A stretch of 64,000 nt of DNA from Promethearchaeia archaeon (GCA_029856105.1 JAHQWH010000002.1:1-64000); one strand, 5' to 3'. Positions 37,260 through 47,509 are shown, counted from the stretch's first letter. The notes: a model not told the origin generated them from the sequence alone. Made by a program: numbers and translations.

Positions 37260-38152
37260 ATGAAAAATCTTACACTTGTTGAAAATCTTGGGTTTGAAGC
37301 TTTAGATAAAGTTGTTATTTCCATATTGACGATATAGGTTTCTCTCATGCCTCAAATTTAGCTTCATTTAAATGTTTAGACTTAGGAGTAGCGAGCTGTG
37401 GCTCTATTATTACTCCTGCACCTTGGTTTTTAGAAGCCGCATCTATTTGTAAAAATAATCCGAAATATGATGTTGGTGTGCATTTAACTCTTACATGTGA
37501 ATACGAATTATATCGTTGGCGGGCATTGAGTAGCGTTGATCCTAAAACTGGCTTATTGGATTCAGAAAGATCGCTCTGGTGTACATCGGAGGACGCAATT
37601 GCAAATGTATCTGTTACAGCAGCAGAAATTGAAATGCGTTCACAAATTCAAATGGCTCTAGATAATGGTATTGATGTTACCCACATAGATTCGCATATGG
37701 GCACTGTTTTGAATCCCAAATTCCTTACATCTTATTTAGAGCTAGCTCAAGAATTCAATATTGTTGCTTTTTTACCAAAATTAAATAGAGAAGAATTAAC
37801 CGCCTTGGGATTAGGAGAGCATGCCGATGTTTACCTAAAAATGTTTGCAAATTTAGAAGAAAAAGGCACTCCTCTTATAAACCATGTTATTCTTGACACA
37901 ATGGGGGCGCATCCTAACAAACTAGAATATTATTGCAATAGGTTTGCAGAAATTAAACCCGGTCTAACGCATTTCTTATTTCACCCCGCTAAAGTGAGCC
38001 CTGAATTGAAAGCTATAACCCCGGATTCAGCAAGTTGGCGAGATTTAGATTTTGGAGCATTCACTAATCCGCACATTAAAGAGTGTGTTGAGAAGTACGA
38101 TTTAAAAATAATTGGATATAAAGAAATTCGTGATTATATTAGAAATCAATAA
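37260..38152 (+). pseudogene. YdjC/ChbG-like carbohydrate deacetylase, frameshifted near the N-terminus
   Basis: The ATG at 37260 gives MKNLTLVENLGFEALDKVVIS, then runs into a stop. From about 37316 another frame continues the family sequence: HIDDIGFSHASN, then PWFLEAA, DVGVHLTLT, THIDSHMG and the rest to 38152. A single extra C in TTTCCAT would restore one frame of about 297 codons. The metal-binding Asp and His motifs are intact after the shift. YdjC proteins deacetylate chito-oligosaccharides or similar sugars, which suits the adjacent GH20 gene. A base-calling error is as likely as a true mutation. Confidence 0.8.
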
Positions 38153-38156
38153 TTAT

Positions 38157-39785
38157 TCAATTCTTATATAAAGATCTTCTTTTTGGTTCTTTTAGTATGC
38201 TAAAAAATCCAAATATCTTTTTGAATAAGTGGGGTTCGTATTCGTCTTTCTGGGCATAGCAAACTCCGAACATATCTAACCGTTTAAGAATAATTTCAAG
38301 GCATTTTTTAAAATTTTCGAAGTTTTTTTGTTCTCTCAATGTCCAACCGGTTTCCGCTAATGCTATTAGGCGAGGAAAGGTTTGCCAATCTAACTCATTT
38401 ACATTTCTAACCCATTCTGTCCACATAGGGGCTTCTATTCCTAAGATATTGCAATAGTATTCCTTTATTAATTTTTTAGGAATAGGTTCGTATCGATAGG
38501 CTTTTCTTAGAGAAGTAAAAGAATAGGAATAATCAAGGTAAGTGTAGCCAAATTTCGACATTACAATATTTCCCCCTCTTTTTAGGTGTTTCATAACTTT
38601 TTTTTTACCAAAAATCCAATATTGTCCAATAACATCTTCAGTTAACTTATCGCTTAGAATTTGATTCCATCCCATTACCCTACAATCGCGAGAGGTTAGA
38701 AATGTTATTATCCTATTTGTAAAATAAATTTGGAGCTCCTTTTCATCATTAAGGCCCTCTGATTTTATTCTCTTTTGACATTCAAGACATTCTTTCCATC
38801 TTTTTTTAAGGACTTCATCGCCTCCAATATGAATAATATATGAGGGAAATAATTGAATTATCTCATCTAACACATTTTGTATAAATTCAAATACTACATC
38901 TTTACCAATACAAAAAACATCCTTTTTAATTCCAAATTTAATTGGTACTTCAAATGGGCCTCCAGTGCAACTTAATTCAGGATAAGCTGCTAATACCGCT
39001 TTCAAATGACCAGGCATATCTATCTCTGGAATTATTTTAATAAAAAGTTTATCTGCATAAGCAACTATCTCTTGTACATCTTTTTGGGTGTAAAATCCTT
39101 CGTGAGGGGTGTTATCTGTTTTTCTACTTATAAAACCTCCAATTTGGGTTTCCTTCCTTTTTGAGCCAATTTCTATTAGGAGGGGATAATTCTTAATTTC
39201 AATTCTCCAACCTTGATCATCTGTAAGATGCCAATGAAAAACATTCATCTTAAAGAATGCCATCATATCTAGGATGCGTTTAACAACTTCTTTACCAAGG
39301 AAATGTCTACTTTCGTCAAGCATGTATCCTCGCCAAGAGAATCGAGGGTAATCTTTAATTACTACAGAAGGAACAGACCATTCAATATGACTCTTATTAG
39401 TAATGCTTTCTATTTCAACTGGAAGTAATTGACGAAGAGTTTGAATACCATAAAAAACACCAGCAGGACTGGGAGCAGATATTATGATGCGTTCTTGATT
39501 GATGTCGAGAAAATACCCTTCTTCACCCAAATTATTAAATTCTTTATCGATTTTTAAAACGATTGTATTATATTTATTTATTTCAGATTTAGAATTCACT
39601 ATTAACAAATCAAAACCGGTCGCTGGTTTTAATAAACGCTTAAAAAATTTAGCAACTTCAATTAATTTCGGATCGGATTCTATAATAGTTTTGTTTGTTA
39701 TAATGAACTTTCCTTTTCCTAGAACCATACTTACAGGTTTAGGTATGATACAAATTTTATTTCTTAACATTAATTCTTTTTCCAT
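38157..39785 (-). CDS. Beta-N-acetylhexosaminidase, GH20
   Basis: 542 residues. A GH20 N-terminal domain (~1-150) is followed by the TIM barrel starting FSWRGYMLDESRHFL, with FHWHLTDDQGWRIEI, PEIDMPGHLKAVL and the catalytic Asp-Glu pair in HIGGDEV (~321). GH20 enzymes remove terminal GlcNAc or GalNAc by substrate-assisted catalysis. It has no signal peptide, so it works on imported oligosaccharides. It is convergent with the YdjC-like gene 4 bp away, and together they suit amino-sugar glycan use. Confidence 0.93.
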   Translation of the reverse strand: MEKELMLRNKICIIPKPVSMVLGKGKFIITNKTIIESDPKLIEVAKFFKRLLKPATGFDLLIVNSKSEINKYNTIVLKIDKEFNNLGEEGYFLDINQERIIISAPSPAGVFYGIQTLRQLLPVEIESITNKSHIEWSVPSVVIKDYPRFSWRGYMLDESRHFLGKEVVKRILDMMAFFKMNVFHWHLTDDQGWRIEIKNYPLLIEIGSKRKETQIGGFISRKTDNTPHEGFYTQKDVQEIVAYADKLFIKIIPEIDMPGHLKAVLAAYPELSCTGGPFEVPIKFGIKKDVFCIGKDVVFEFIQNVLDEIIQLFPSYIIHIGGDEVLKKRWKECLECQKRIKSEGLNDEKELQIYFTNRIITFLTSRDCRVMGWNQILSDKLTEDVIGQYWIFGKKKVMKHLKRGGNIVMSKFGYTYLDYSYSFTSLRKAYRYEPIPKKLIKEYYCNILGIEAPMWTEWVRNVNELDWQTFPRLIALAETGWTLREQKNFENFKKCLEIILKRLDMFGVCYAQKDEYEPHLFKKIFGFFSILKEPKRRSLYKN

Positions 39786-40003
39786 GGATATTAATTAGGT
39801 AAAACTGCTATTAAATGTTAAATAAAGTTTAAATTTTAATAAGAGTTATTCATTTTAATATAAATCTAAAGAGATCACTTTAATTGAGATTTGCGAATTA
39901 CAAATCAGTTAAAAAACATTAAGTGCCAGATCTAAAAATAACCCCTATGCTGAATCTTATCTCACTTCTTTAAGAATTAGATTAAATTGGAAGTTTATCA
40001 TTA

Positions 40004-41122
40004 ATGATAACTGAAAAAGAATTAAATCCTTACGATAAAATCTTGAATAACATGCGAGAGTACCCAAACGATATACCCCTAGTCGATGGGGAGATTTCAG
40101 AGGCTTTTAGAGAGTTTATTAAATTATTGTTCACTCCAAACGAAGCTGAAGTAGCTCAATATTTAACAAATAAACCACAATCGCTTAATAGAATTGCAAG
40201 GAAAATAGGTAAAACTAAGGAAGAAACCAAGAGAATTTTAGAAGACATGACTGAAAACGGCATAATTCAAGATATTGGTGGCTTTTCTTATTTCTTAGCG
40301 ATGGCACATCTTTTGAACATGGGCTTTAAAAACTCACAAACCTTTAAAAGACTTGGAAAAAAAGGTGCGGAACTATATCAACAGTTTTTTATTAAGGAGA
40401 AGTTTTATAAACGGTACGAGTCTTCTGATGAGGGGACTCCCTTAACAAGGATAGTTCCCATAAATACAGCAATAGATCATAAATCAGCAATTTCAAATGC
40501 TGAAGAAATACACGGAATAATAGATACGTGCATCGGACCAATAGTAATTACTGATTGTCCATGCCGTAATAGAACAGAAACTCTAGGAATAAGAGAATGT
40601 AAAGATAAATTTCCAATTTCAGAATCTTGTTTTCAGGTGGGTTTGTTTGGTCAATATTTCTTGCGAAGAGGGGAAGGAAGAGAATTATCTCGTGGAGAAG
40701 CGCATGAACTAATAAATAAACTAGCAAAAAAAGGATTAGTATTTACAGTTGCTAATTCTAAGAGTCCAGTTCATCAAGTAATTTGTAGTTGTTGTGCATG
40801 TTGTTGTGCCATGTTAAGAGGATTAACGCGTTTCGAGGATAAAAATGAAAATTGTGTAGCAAAATCAAATTATGTATCTAAAGTTAACTTTGATTTATGT
40901 GAAGGATGTGCACTGTGTGCAGAAAGATGTCCATTTAAAGCGATTAAAATCACCGATGAAAAAGCTATTGTTGATCCTAAAAAATGTTATGGTTGCGGAA
41001 TTTGTGCGGTAACTTGCCCTGTAGAAGCAATCAAACTTAATCGAATAGAACAATCTTACATTTACTCTGATACTGCCAAATTATTTGAAAAAATCTATCA
41101 AGAGAATCGAAGAAAAGAATAA
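40004..41122 (+). CDS. Winged-helix, cysteine-rich 4Fe-4S ferredoxin-type protein (paralogue 2)
   Basis: 372 residues, the same length and order as the protein at 1886-3004: winged-helix N-terminus (LNRIARKIGKTKEETKRILE), cysteine region (CPCRNRTETLG then CKDKFPISESC), the run CSCCACCC, and two 4Fe-4S motifs (CEGCALCAERCPF and CYGCGICAVTCPV). It is cytosolic. The function is unknown to me. Its neighbours (DUF169 and a QueG-like Fe-S protein, both convergent) point to anaerobic redox chemistry. Confidence 0.75.
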   Translation: MITEKELNPYDKILNNMREYPNDIPLVDGEISEAFREFIKLLFTPNEAEVAQYLTNKPQSLNRIARKIGKTKEETKRILEDMTENGIIQDIGGFSYFLAMAHLLNMGFKNSQTFKRLGKKGAELYQQFFIKEKFYKRYESSDEGTPLTRIVPINTAIDHKSAISNAEEIHGIIDTCIGPIVITDCPCRNRTETLGIRECKDKFPISESCFQVGLFGQYFLRRGEGRELSRGEAHELINKLAKKGLVFTVANSKSPVHQVICSCCACCCAMLRGLTRFEDKNENCVAKSNYVSKVNFDLCEGCALCAERCPFKAIKITDEKAIVDPKKCYGCGICAVTCPVEAIKLNRIEQSYIYSDTAKLFEKIYQENRRKE

Positions 41123-41142
41123 GCTCATAAAAATCCTCTAGA

Positions 41143-41997
41143 TTATTGTATGGATTTCTCTTCATTTAATTTCTTATCTATTAATTCACGCATGTACACG
41201 AATCCAGGAGTTATCTTTTCGCTTAACTCAAGGGGAATTAACTGTCTTAACGGAAATTTTAAACCTTGATTTTTTCCGGATTTAAATAAATTATCATGTA
41301 GATAAAATACATAATTCGCTGGCATGCCGATTGCCAGTTCATGATCTTGAATACCCGCAAAAGACCTATCACCCGCACCAGGGAGGACTATTTGAGTTTT
41401 GTTTAGTATGAACGGTATGAACCCTCCCTTTCCACATGATTCCCCGAATCCCTCAAAAGAAGAGTTAATTACATATTTTTTCTTATGTTCAAAAGTTAAC
41501 GCATGTATAATGTAAGTTAGTTGTGTTCCATTTGCATATATTAATATCGTATCTGGAACGATTGCAGTTTCAGTTAAAGGTGAACAGACTAGTCCACGAT
41601 ATCCTAAAGCCATTGCATTCTTAAAATTTTTATCATATATCCGTTCTGCTCTCCGTGTTTCAGATTGGACATCTTTGTGCCACCCTTGACGTACCTGGCT
41701 TTCAATAAACTCCTCTTTAGAGATATTGACCCATCCATGGCCTACAGTTGCGGGAGTGCAGAAATTATCTGCTGCGGTGATACATAACTTTTCTCCAAAA
41801 CGACGAGCTTGCGTAAAAGCTTGACAAATTGACATCTTTTTTCCAGAAGCTATCGGTCTTCTATATCCCTCAGGAATTTCTGTATTAATATCTTTTATAT
41901 ACTTTATTGCAACTGGATACGTAGCAAGATGTAGCTTGTGGAATATATCTTCCCCTACTTTTTGATAATCTTCTATACTTCTTACCATTTTTTTCAC
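41143..41997 (-). CDS. DUF169-family protein
   Basis: 284 residues matching DUF169 along its length: YPVAIKYIKD near the start, KKMSICQAFTQAR, then EAGSCG-like FGESCGKGGF and the final LPGAGDRSFAGIQDHEL stretch. Several conserved cysteines could bind a metal or cluster. The biochemical role is unknown; DUF169 genes often sit beside Fe-S proteins. It lies 14 bp after the QueG-like gene, likely one operon. Confidence 0.78.
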   Translation of the reverse strand: MKKMVRSIEDYQKVGEDIFHKLHLATYPVAIKYIKDINTEIPEGYRRPIASGKKMSICQAFTQARRFGEKLCITAADNFCTPATVGHGWVNISKEEFIESQVRQGWHKDVQSETRRAERIYDKNFKNAMALGYRGLVCSPLTETAIVPDTILIYANGTQLTYIIHALTFEHKKKYVINSSFEGFGESCGKGGFIPFILNKTQIVLPGAGDRSFAGIQDHELAIGMPANYVFYLHDNLFKSGKNQGLKFPLRQLIPLELSEKITPGFVYMRELIDKKLNEEKSIQ

Positions 41998-42011
41998 TTT
42001 ATTTTATTTTT

Positions 42012-43157
42012 TTATTTATTTATTTTTTCTGCGATACAACCAGAACTAACGATTTTATTATAGCTTTCTTTCTTATCTTTCATAGTTGCACCACAAACAA
42101 GTTGACAAAAACCGCAGCTTGGTCTAAAATCTTCTGCATGTTTATTATTACGTCCTATAAAGCTATTCTCAACTAATCTATATACATTTTCAGCTTCCAA
42201 CCCCCCTTTCTCAACTCCTTTAGCAAACATATTTTGAACGCACTCTATAACAGTATCATCAAGAGGGAGTTTCTCTATGTCATCAAAACGAAAAGGTGAC
42301 CATGTTGACCAATCTTTGAATTTATTCTGCCCCGCCATACCACTACATATCGCAATACAATAGGCGTAATTATTTCTTTTAGCGATGGTTTCTTCGATTC
42401 CAGCAATAACTATAGTTTGCTCTTCGTCTTTTGCAAAAAGCCCTCCCTGGCACGATTTTTCACATAATTTACACATGACGCAAGGATTTTTTTCTAGCGG
42501 TTTATCAGGTTTTAGTTTGATGTCCGTGATAATTGAATTTAACAAGATTCTTGCACCAAATTTTTCAGTTATTAGGTTTCCGCTCCATCCAATTCTTCCC
42601 AATCCGGCTGCCTCAGCAACGCATCTATGAGATAACGAAGGCATTAAATTCATGGGAGTTTTTCTTAAACCGGGGATTAGCGCATTTTTTAAAAACTTTA
42701 ACGATTTTTCTTCTTGTTTGTTTAGCTCAATGTTCTCGTCCTTTTGTTTATTTATTAAATCAATTAACGTTCTTAAAGAAGATACGATAGTTGTTTTACT
42801 TTTCTTATTGACGTTTCTATAATCGTAATTGCAGTCACAGTTTACGGCTTTAAAACCTTTCTCTTCAAGGAATATTTTTATTATCTCAGCAATCCTTTTT
42901 AGGTTTTTAGTTGTAACACCTTCTTCAAGACATAATGCCATTTGGTCTTCTTTCGAAAGATATTTTTCAACTACTTCGTCGTTAAAATTTATTGCGATAC
43001 TGATTACTGAATTGGCACCAGGCAATAAAAAGTTGGGATTTGAAAACTCCTTATCGCTTATACTTTCTGCAGAACAAATGCCTACTAAGGCGGCACCTTC
43101 ACTTAATGCTAATTTTTTAAGTTGCTCTTCAATAGAAGAATTTCCTGTTTCGATCAT
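42012..43157 (-). CDS. QueG-like (COG1600) iron-sulfur protein
   Basis: 381 residues. The central region resembles epoxyqueuosine reductase (AEAAGLGRIGWSGNLITEKFGARILL followed by CVMCKLCEKSCQGG). It has only one clear CxxCxxC...C cluster in that region; further cysteines appear as CIAICSG and CGFCQLVCG near the C-terminus. Family members bind cobalamin and Fe-S clusters for reduction chemistry. It is longer than true QueG at the N-terminal side, so it is probably a relative and not the tRNA enzyme. Cotranscribed with the DUF169 gene. Confidence 0.72.
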   Translation of the reverse strand: MIETGNSSIEEQLKKLALSEGAALVGICSAESISDKEFSNPNFLLPGANSVISIAINFNDEVVEKYLSKEDQMALCLEEGVTTKNLKRIAEIIKIFLEEKGFKAVNCDCNYDYRNVNKKSKTTIVSSLRTLIDLINKQKDENIELNKQEEKSLKFLKNALIPGLRKTPMNLMPSLSHRCVAEAAGLGRIGWSGNLITEKFGARILLNSIITDIKLKPDKPLEKNPCVMCKLCEKSCQGGLFAKDEEQTIVIAGIEETIAKRNNYAYCIAICSGMAGQNKFKDWSTWSPFRFDDIEKLPLDDTVIECVQNMFAKGVEKGGLEAENVYRLVENSFIGRNNKHAEDFRPSCGFCQLVCGATMKDKKESYNKIVSSGCIAEKINK

Positions 43158-43198
43158 TGTTAACCATTGTGTATTTTCTTTATTTATTTATTTTTTAA

Positions 43199-44737
43199 TT
43201 AAGACAAAGCTTCTCTTTTAGGATAACGACTTTGTGCTTTAAGATTTTCAAATAATAACTGTTCGATTAATTGATAACGTAAATCTTTATATTTTTCGTC
43301 ATACCATAAATTGGTTAATTCCCACGGATCGTTTTTTCGATCGTATAAATCTCCGTATCCCGGGACGCTTTCGTCAATCGATAATTTATAATCATCAGTG
43401 ACGAGATGCCTTACTCTTATCTTTATATTAAAATTATCTAATTCTTCGTCATGTTCGATGAAACAACACTCCCTCACTTTAGCGTTAGGGGCTCTTAGGA
43501 CGGGAGTAATATCTACACCTAACATGTCTGGCGGGTGCTTTTTTTTATTGATTTTCAAAAGGGTCAAAATTGTTTTAGAAATATCAAGCGAACTCACGAG
43601 AGAATCAGATACACCCGTTTCTGTAACGCCTGGCACTTTCCAAATCATGGGAACATTTAATGGGCCCTTGCAAGGAGAAGGACCTTTTAAAATTAACCCG
43701 TGCTCCCCCATATTTTCCCCATGATCTGCCGTATAAATAACAATCGTGTTATCTGCCAGCCCTAACTTTTCTAGCATGTTTAAGATTTGACCGATTCCGT
43801 CATCAATCATGGCAATAGAACCATAAGTTCCAGCTGTGAATTTTCTAACTTCTTCTTCATCTGCAATTTTTAATATCATTGCTCGGAAAAACGGGATATT
43901 TAACCGCGGTCCTAACGATGGATGGTTCTTTAAATTCTCCAAATTGTTAAAATTTCCAGGAAGTTCAATATCTTCGGGTTTGTAAAGGTCTTTATACTTA
44001 CCTGGAGGGCAGACAGGGTGGTGTGGGTCAGGATAAGAAACATTTAAGAAAAACGGCTTTTCACCATAATCTCCGTTCGCATACCTCTCAAGAAAGGCAA
44101 TGGATCTTTCTGTAATGTAAGATGTAGGATAATACTTTTCAGGTATGTCTGTATCGTACATAGGTTTAGTATACATTCTCGTTTTAGATTTCTTTCTTAT
44201 TGCTTCAATACATTCAGGTGCGTTTTCCTCCAACCAATCGAAATAATGTCCAGTGCACACATCTCCATGACCAATTACCAATTCTACTTCTTGAAACCCA
44301 TAATAAGGTATTGGAAGTTCCTTTTTCATTTTCGCGCGACCTTCGTCAGTACGCATCCAATGACTTGCGCTTTCAAAAGATTTAGCACCTTTAACTAGGT
44401 TTTTGAGCATAAATTGCAAATGAATCTTTCCTATTTGGACGGTATGATAACCGCTATTTAATAATGTTTCGGTAAAAGTAGGGACATTCATTGGCAAATT
44501 AATTCCAGCAGTACGAGCACCATGCATGTTGGGATATAATCCCGTAAATATACTAGATCTATTCGGCATGCAGATAGGATTCGCAACAAACGCAGAAGTA
44601 AATCGAACGCCCTTATTTGCTAACTTATCAAGGTTAGGGGTTTTTAATATAGGATTTCCAGCACAACTCATGTGATCTGCCCTATGCTGATCACAAATGA
44701 TAAATAAGACATTCATTCTTTCATTCATAACAATCAA
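43199..44737 (-). CDS. Type I sulfatase (formylglycine-dependent)
   Basis: 512 residues. The sulfatase signature C-x-P-x-R is NPICMPNRSSIFTG with the modifiable cysteine at residue 56; LFIICDQHRADHMSCAG supplies the first metal ligands and YTADHGENMGEHG the second set. The cysteine needs conversion to formylglycine by an activating enzyme that is not in this window. It has no signal peptide, so it would desulfate imported glycans. Several Met codons are possible starts (1, 4, 8). A 41-bp gap separates it from the QueG-like gene downstream. Confidence 0.9.
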   Translation of the reverse strand: MIVMNERMNVLFIICDQHRADHMSCAGNPILKTPNLDKLANKGVRFTSAFVANPICMPNRSSIFTGLYPNMHGARTAGINLPMNVPTFTETLLNSGYHTVQIGKIHLQFMLKNLVKGAKSFESASHWMRTDEGRAKMKKELPIPYYGFQEVELVIGHGDVCTGHYFDWLEENAPECIEAIRKKSKTRMYTKPMYDTDIPEKYYPTSYITERSIAFLERYANGDYGEKPFFLNVSYPDPHHPVCPPGKYKDLYKPEDIELPGNFNNLENLKNHPSLGPRLNIPFFRAMILKIADEEEVRKFTAGTYGSIAMIDDGIGQILNMLEKLGLADNTIVIYTADHGENMGEHGLILKGPSPCKGPLNVPMIWKVPGVTETGVSDSLVSSLDISKTILTLLKINKKKHPPDMLGVDITPVLRAPNAKVRECCFIEHDEELDNFNIKIRVRHLVTDDYKLSIDESVPGYGDLYDRKNDPWELTNLWYDEKYKDLRYQLIEQLLFENLKAQSRYPKREALS

Positions 44738-45151
44738 ATAACAGAAGTAATATACAATTTAAAAAACTAATTAGGGTGATATTTTCATTACGGCATCGTC
44801 TGATAAATATTCGCTTTTTTCCTTACATTCTTCTTGTAATTTTTATAGAACAAATGTTTATGTTTAGGATTCATTTTATCGAATTCTTAAAAAGATATTG
44901 TATGGTTCAAGTATTTATACTTTTTTTCTTTATGTCGTCTTTTTAATTTTTAATGGAACACATATGAGAGTAATGCCTTCAAATGAACCTCATGCACTCA
45001 AGACCATTGAGAAGTTTAAAATAATGCTCAACATGATAAAATCTGATTAAATGTTAAAATAATTATTCTTTATTTTTATAATTGTCAACTTTACATAGGA
45101 AATACTATTTACTTAGTCATTATATATGAAAATTTACTATGTGATTGATTT
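44738..45151. other. Gene-free region
   Basis: 414 bp of AT-rich sequence between the sulfatase and the SDR gene. Only short frames occur, of which the 28-codon frame at 44964-45050 is the longest from an ATG; none has a recognisable relative. It presumably contains the two divergent promoters. No clear repeat or RNA structure was seen. Confidence 0.5.
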
Positions 45152-45988
45152 ATGAGAATGAAAAATGAAATAGCAATTATAACTGGTTCCACTAGTGGTA
45201 TAGGGAAAAAGTTAGCAGAATTATTTCTCAAGGAAGGTGCCAAAGTTGCTATTTGCTCAAGAAGTGAGGATAAAGTTAACAAAACTTTAGCTGAATTTAA
45301 AGAAAAATTTGGAAATAACGTTATTGGTGCTGTGTGCGATGTTTCAGACCCTATAGCAGTTAAAAATATTGTTGATAAAACGATTGAAGCATTTGGTGGA
45401 GTTCGCATCTTAGTAGCGTGTGCGGGACTCAATCTTACTTACGGACCTTTTGAATATCTTTCTTTAGAAAGAGTTAATCAAGATGCTAATAAAGTAATCG
45501 GTGCTAACTTGATTGGAACTATTAATTCAATCTCTGCGGTAATCCCCCAAATGAAAAAACAAGGATATGGAAGGATTATCTCATTAGGAGGAGGGGGCGC
45601 AGATCGCCCATTAGAACACATGACGATATATTCCGCTTCAAAAGGAGGTGTGATCGCATTTTCAAAATGCCTTGCAGAAGAATTTAAGCAAAATCCATAT
45701 GATGTTAAAATAAACATTTTCATGCCTGGTATGATAAATACAAATTTAATGAGAAATTCGCAAGTAATTAAAGAATGGAAAGATGAAGATGAATTTCAAA
45801 AAGAATTAGACTTAATTATGAAACATGTGGCAACTGACATAGAAGAGAGTTGTAGCAATGTCATCCCTTTTGTTTTACACAGTTGTAAATCTAATGGAAA
45901 AGTATTCAGAGGATTTTCGATAATTAAACTTATAAAAGGGTTTCGCAAGGTTGCTAAAGTCAGGAAAAAGATGGAAAAATCTCAATAA
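45152..45988 (+). CDS. Short-chain dehydrogenase/reductase
   Basis: 278 residues. The SDR cofactor motif TGSTSGIGKKLAELF and the active-site YSASK are both present, with NNVIGAVCDVSD and the CAG motif between. It should reduce or oxidise a carbonyl or alcohol with NAD(P)H. The substrate is unknown. The surrounding glycan genes make a sugar-derived substrate possible, but the SDR family is too broad to say. Confidence 0.85.
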   Translation: MRMKNEIAIITGSTSGIGKKLAELFLKEGAKVAICSRSEDKVNKTLAEFKEKFGNNVIGAVCDVSDPIAVKNIVDKTIEAFGGVRILVACAGLNLTYGPFEYLSLERVNQDANKVIGANLIGTINSISAVIPQMKKQGYGRIISLGGGGADRPLEHMTIYSASKGGVIAFSKCLAEEFKQNPYDVKINIFMPGMINTNLMRNSQVIKEWKDEDEFQKELDLIMKHVATDIEESCSNVIPFVLHSCKSNGKVFRGFSIIKLIKGFRKVAKVRKKMEKSQ

Positions 45989-46016
45989 TTTTATGAGAGA
46001 GCAAAATTTCGCTAAC

Positions 46017-46775
46017 TTAGCTTGTCTTTTTGAAAGCTAAAATCCCTCCAAATTGATTAAAACGATCCACTGCAGGATTTTCTATTGATATTGTCTTTGT
46101 TATAATTCCCTTATTTTTCGCGATTTGTATGAGGCGATGGATACGATTCTTATTTTTTTGGTTGTTAATGAAATCTTCCGTTACGATTAAGAAATCTAGC
46201 TTTTCTGCTGCGGACTTGTCTTTTTTGCCCCTTCCATAAATGAGAGCTTCAATATCTACCAAACTATACAACAGTAATCTGTTAGGATCACCGATGTTGA
46301 TTATTTTTTCTAGCTGTTTAGCTAATAGATTTATTTCGTCAGATGTAGTTTCGTGAATAATATGTAGTGATTTCTCCTGAGAAATTAAAAATTTAGCACT
46401 TTCTATATTATTAGCATTTCCAACAATCTCACCAAAACTTACTCGATTATATCCCTTAGTGCGAACTAACCACTGATGATGTTTATTAATATGATTTAAA
46501 AAGATGGTTGAATAATCCTTTTTCTGTGGGCTTGCTAATAAAATGCTCTTTAATCCATCTCTAATAACAAGTCGAATGAGATTTACTAATTCTTCAAGTA
46601 CATGATATATTTGCTTATCATCCAAGTATTTCCATTTGCGAGTTAATTTGATAGTTTTATAAACTCTTAAAGAATGACTATACGCTTTCCAAGTATGAAT
46701 TTCTTTTTCGTCAAAACCAATTAATAGTGCCACTAAAAATCCACGTTTTGGTCTTTTTTTCATTTTTTTTTCCAT
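46017..46775 (-). CDS. VLRF1/eRF1-family-like protein
   Basis: 252 residues. The first half (GFLVALLIGFDEKEIHTWKA, then a Vms1-like release-factor pattern) resembles the catalytic domain of VLRF1/Vms1-type peptidyl-tRNA hydrolases. The second half matches the L7Ae-like third domain of eRF1 and Pelota (KLDFLIVTEDF, GIITKTISI, and RFNQFGGILAFKK close to the eRF1 ending FGGIGAILRY). The usual GGQ is absent; the equivalent loop may be RTKGYNRVSFG. Such proteins release nascent chains from stalled 60S-type subunits. The assignment is from pattern, not alignment. Confidence 0.6.
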   Translation of the reverse strand: MEKKMKKRPKRGFLVALLIGFDEKEIHTWKAYSHSLRVYKTIKLTRKWKYLDDKQIYHVLEELVNLIRLVIRDGLKSILLASPQKKDYSTIFLNHINKHHQWLVRTKGYNRVSFGEIVGNANNIESAKFLISQEKSLHIIHETTSDEINLLAKQLEKIINIGDPNRLLLYSLVDIEALIYGRGKKDKSAAEKLDFLIVTEDFINNQKNKNRIHRLIQIAKNKGIITKTISIENPAVDRFNQFGGILAFKKTS

Positions 46776-46993
46776 TTCATGATTAATTCAACTAATATCA
46801 TTTTAGTTAGTGGTTCTTCTTGTTTAAAATTATGAGATTGAAATTAAGACATTTTTATTAAATCCTAAAAAATGTGATCATTTAAACTTCTACTTTAAGA
46901 TTATTTGGAATTATCTCGCTCTTTTTAAAATGATTTAAATTATATCTCGTTTTATTGAGATTAAGTCTAAACCAAATCCAGTTAGAATATATA

Positions 46994-47509
46994 ATGACTT
47001 TATTTGATAAACTTGATAAACTTGAGTTAAAAGAACTTCTTGTTAAATGTTGGATGACTCATGATGGCGCGTGGTTTTATAACACGGTAAAAGAATATGG
47101 AATCGATGCAGCAAACAAGCTAAATAAAGGAGCTATTAGAAATTTATCTGTCTTGGAAATGAAAAGAATTCGGAAAGCGTTGGGAATGGAAAATGTTAAG
47201 ATCACTACTTTCGAGCAACTTAAAAAATTCATTGATGATGGTTTTAGCATTTTAAAAGGAGGCTTCATGAAGTTTCAATATACTTTCCCCGAAACTAACC
47301 GAATGCATTGGGAAATGGATAAATGTTTCGCGTTTGAAGGTATGAAAATGATCGGAATAAAGCAAGGTTATGAATGTGGCGTCATCTATCGTGTTTGCTG
47401 TTGGTTAGATGCATTAGAAATTAAATATGAATTAAAACCTAAGATTAATGAATGTTCATTATACTCCCAAGAAAAATGTGTTGGAGATATCATAGTTATA
47501 TTAGATTAA
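46994..47509 (+). CDS. DUF6125-like protein
   Basis: 171 residues from the ATG at 46994; an upstream TTG at 46955 adds 13 residues but fits poorly. CWMTHDGAWFYN near the start and the C-terminal WEMDKCFAFEGMKMIG and YECGVIYRVCCWL segments are typical of this family of small proteins with conserved Cys and His residues. Some members are annotated as hydrolases of thiazoline-type compounds; I cannot confirm it here. Confidence 0.65.
   Translation: MTLFDKLDKLELKELLVKCWMTHDGAWFYNTVKEYGIDAANKLNKGAIRNLSVLEMKRIRKALGMENVKITTFEQLKKFIDDGFSILKGGFMKFQYTFPETNRMHWEMDKCFAFEGMKMIGIKQGYECGVIYRVCCWLDALEIKYELKPKINECSLYSQEKCVGDIIVILD

Noticed and set aside
42004-43199. TTTATTTATTTATTTTT stretches before the DUF169 and QueG-like genes as a direct repeat
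   Set aside because: Simple AT-rich low-complexity sequence expected by chance in this genome.
44789-44874. Minus-strand 28-codon ORF in the same gap
   Set aside because: Lys-rich low-complexity sequence without any recognisable match.
44964-45050. 28-codon ORF in the sulfatase-SDR gap
   Set aside because: No family pattern, no ribosome binding site, AT-rich surroundings; chance frame.
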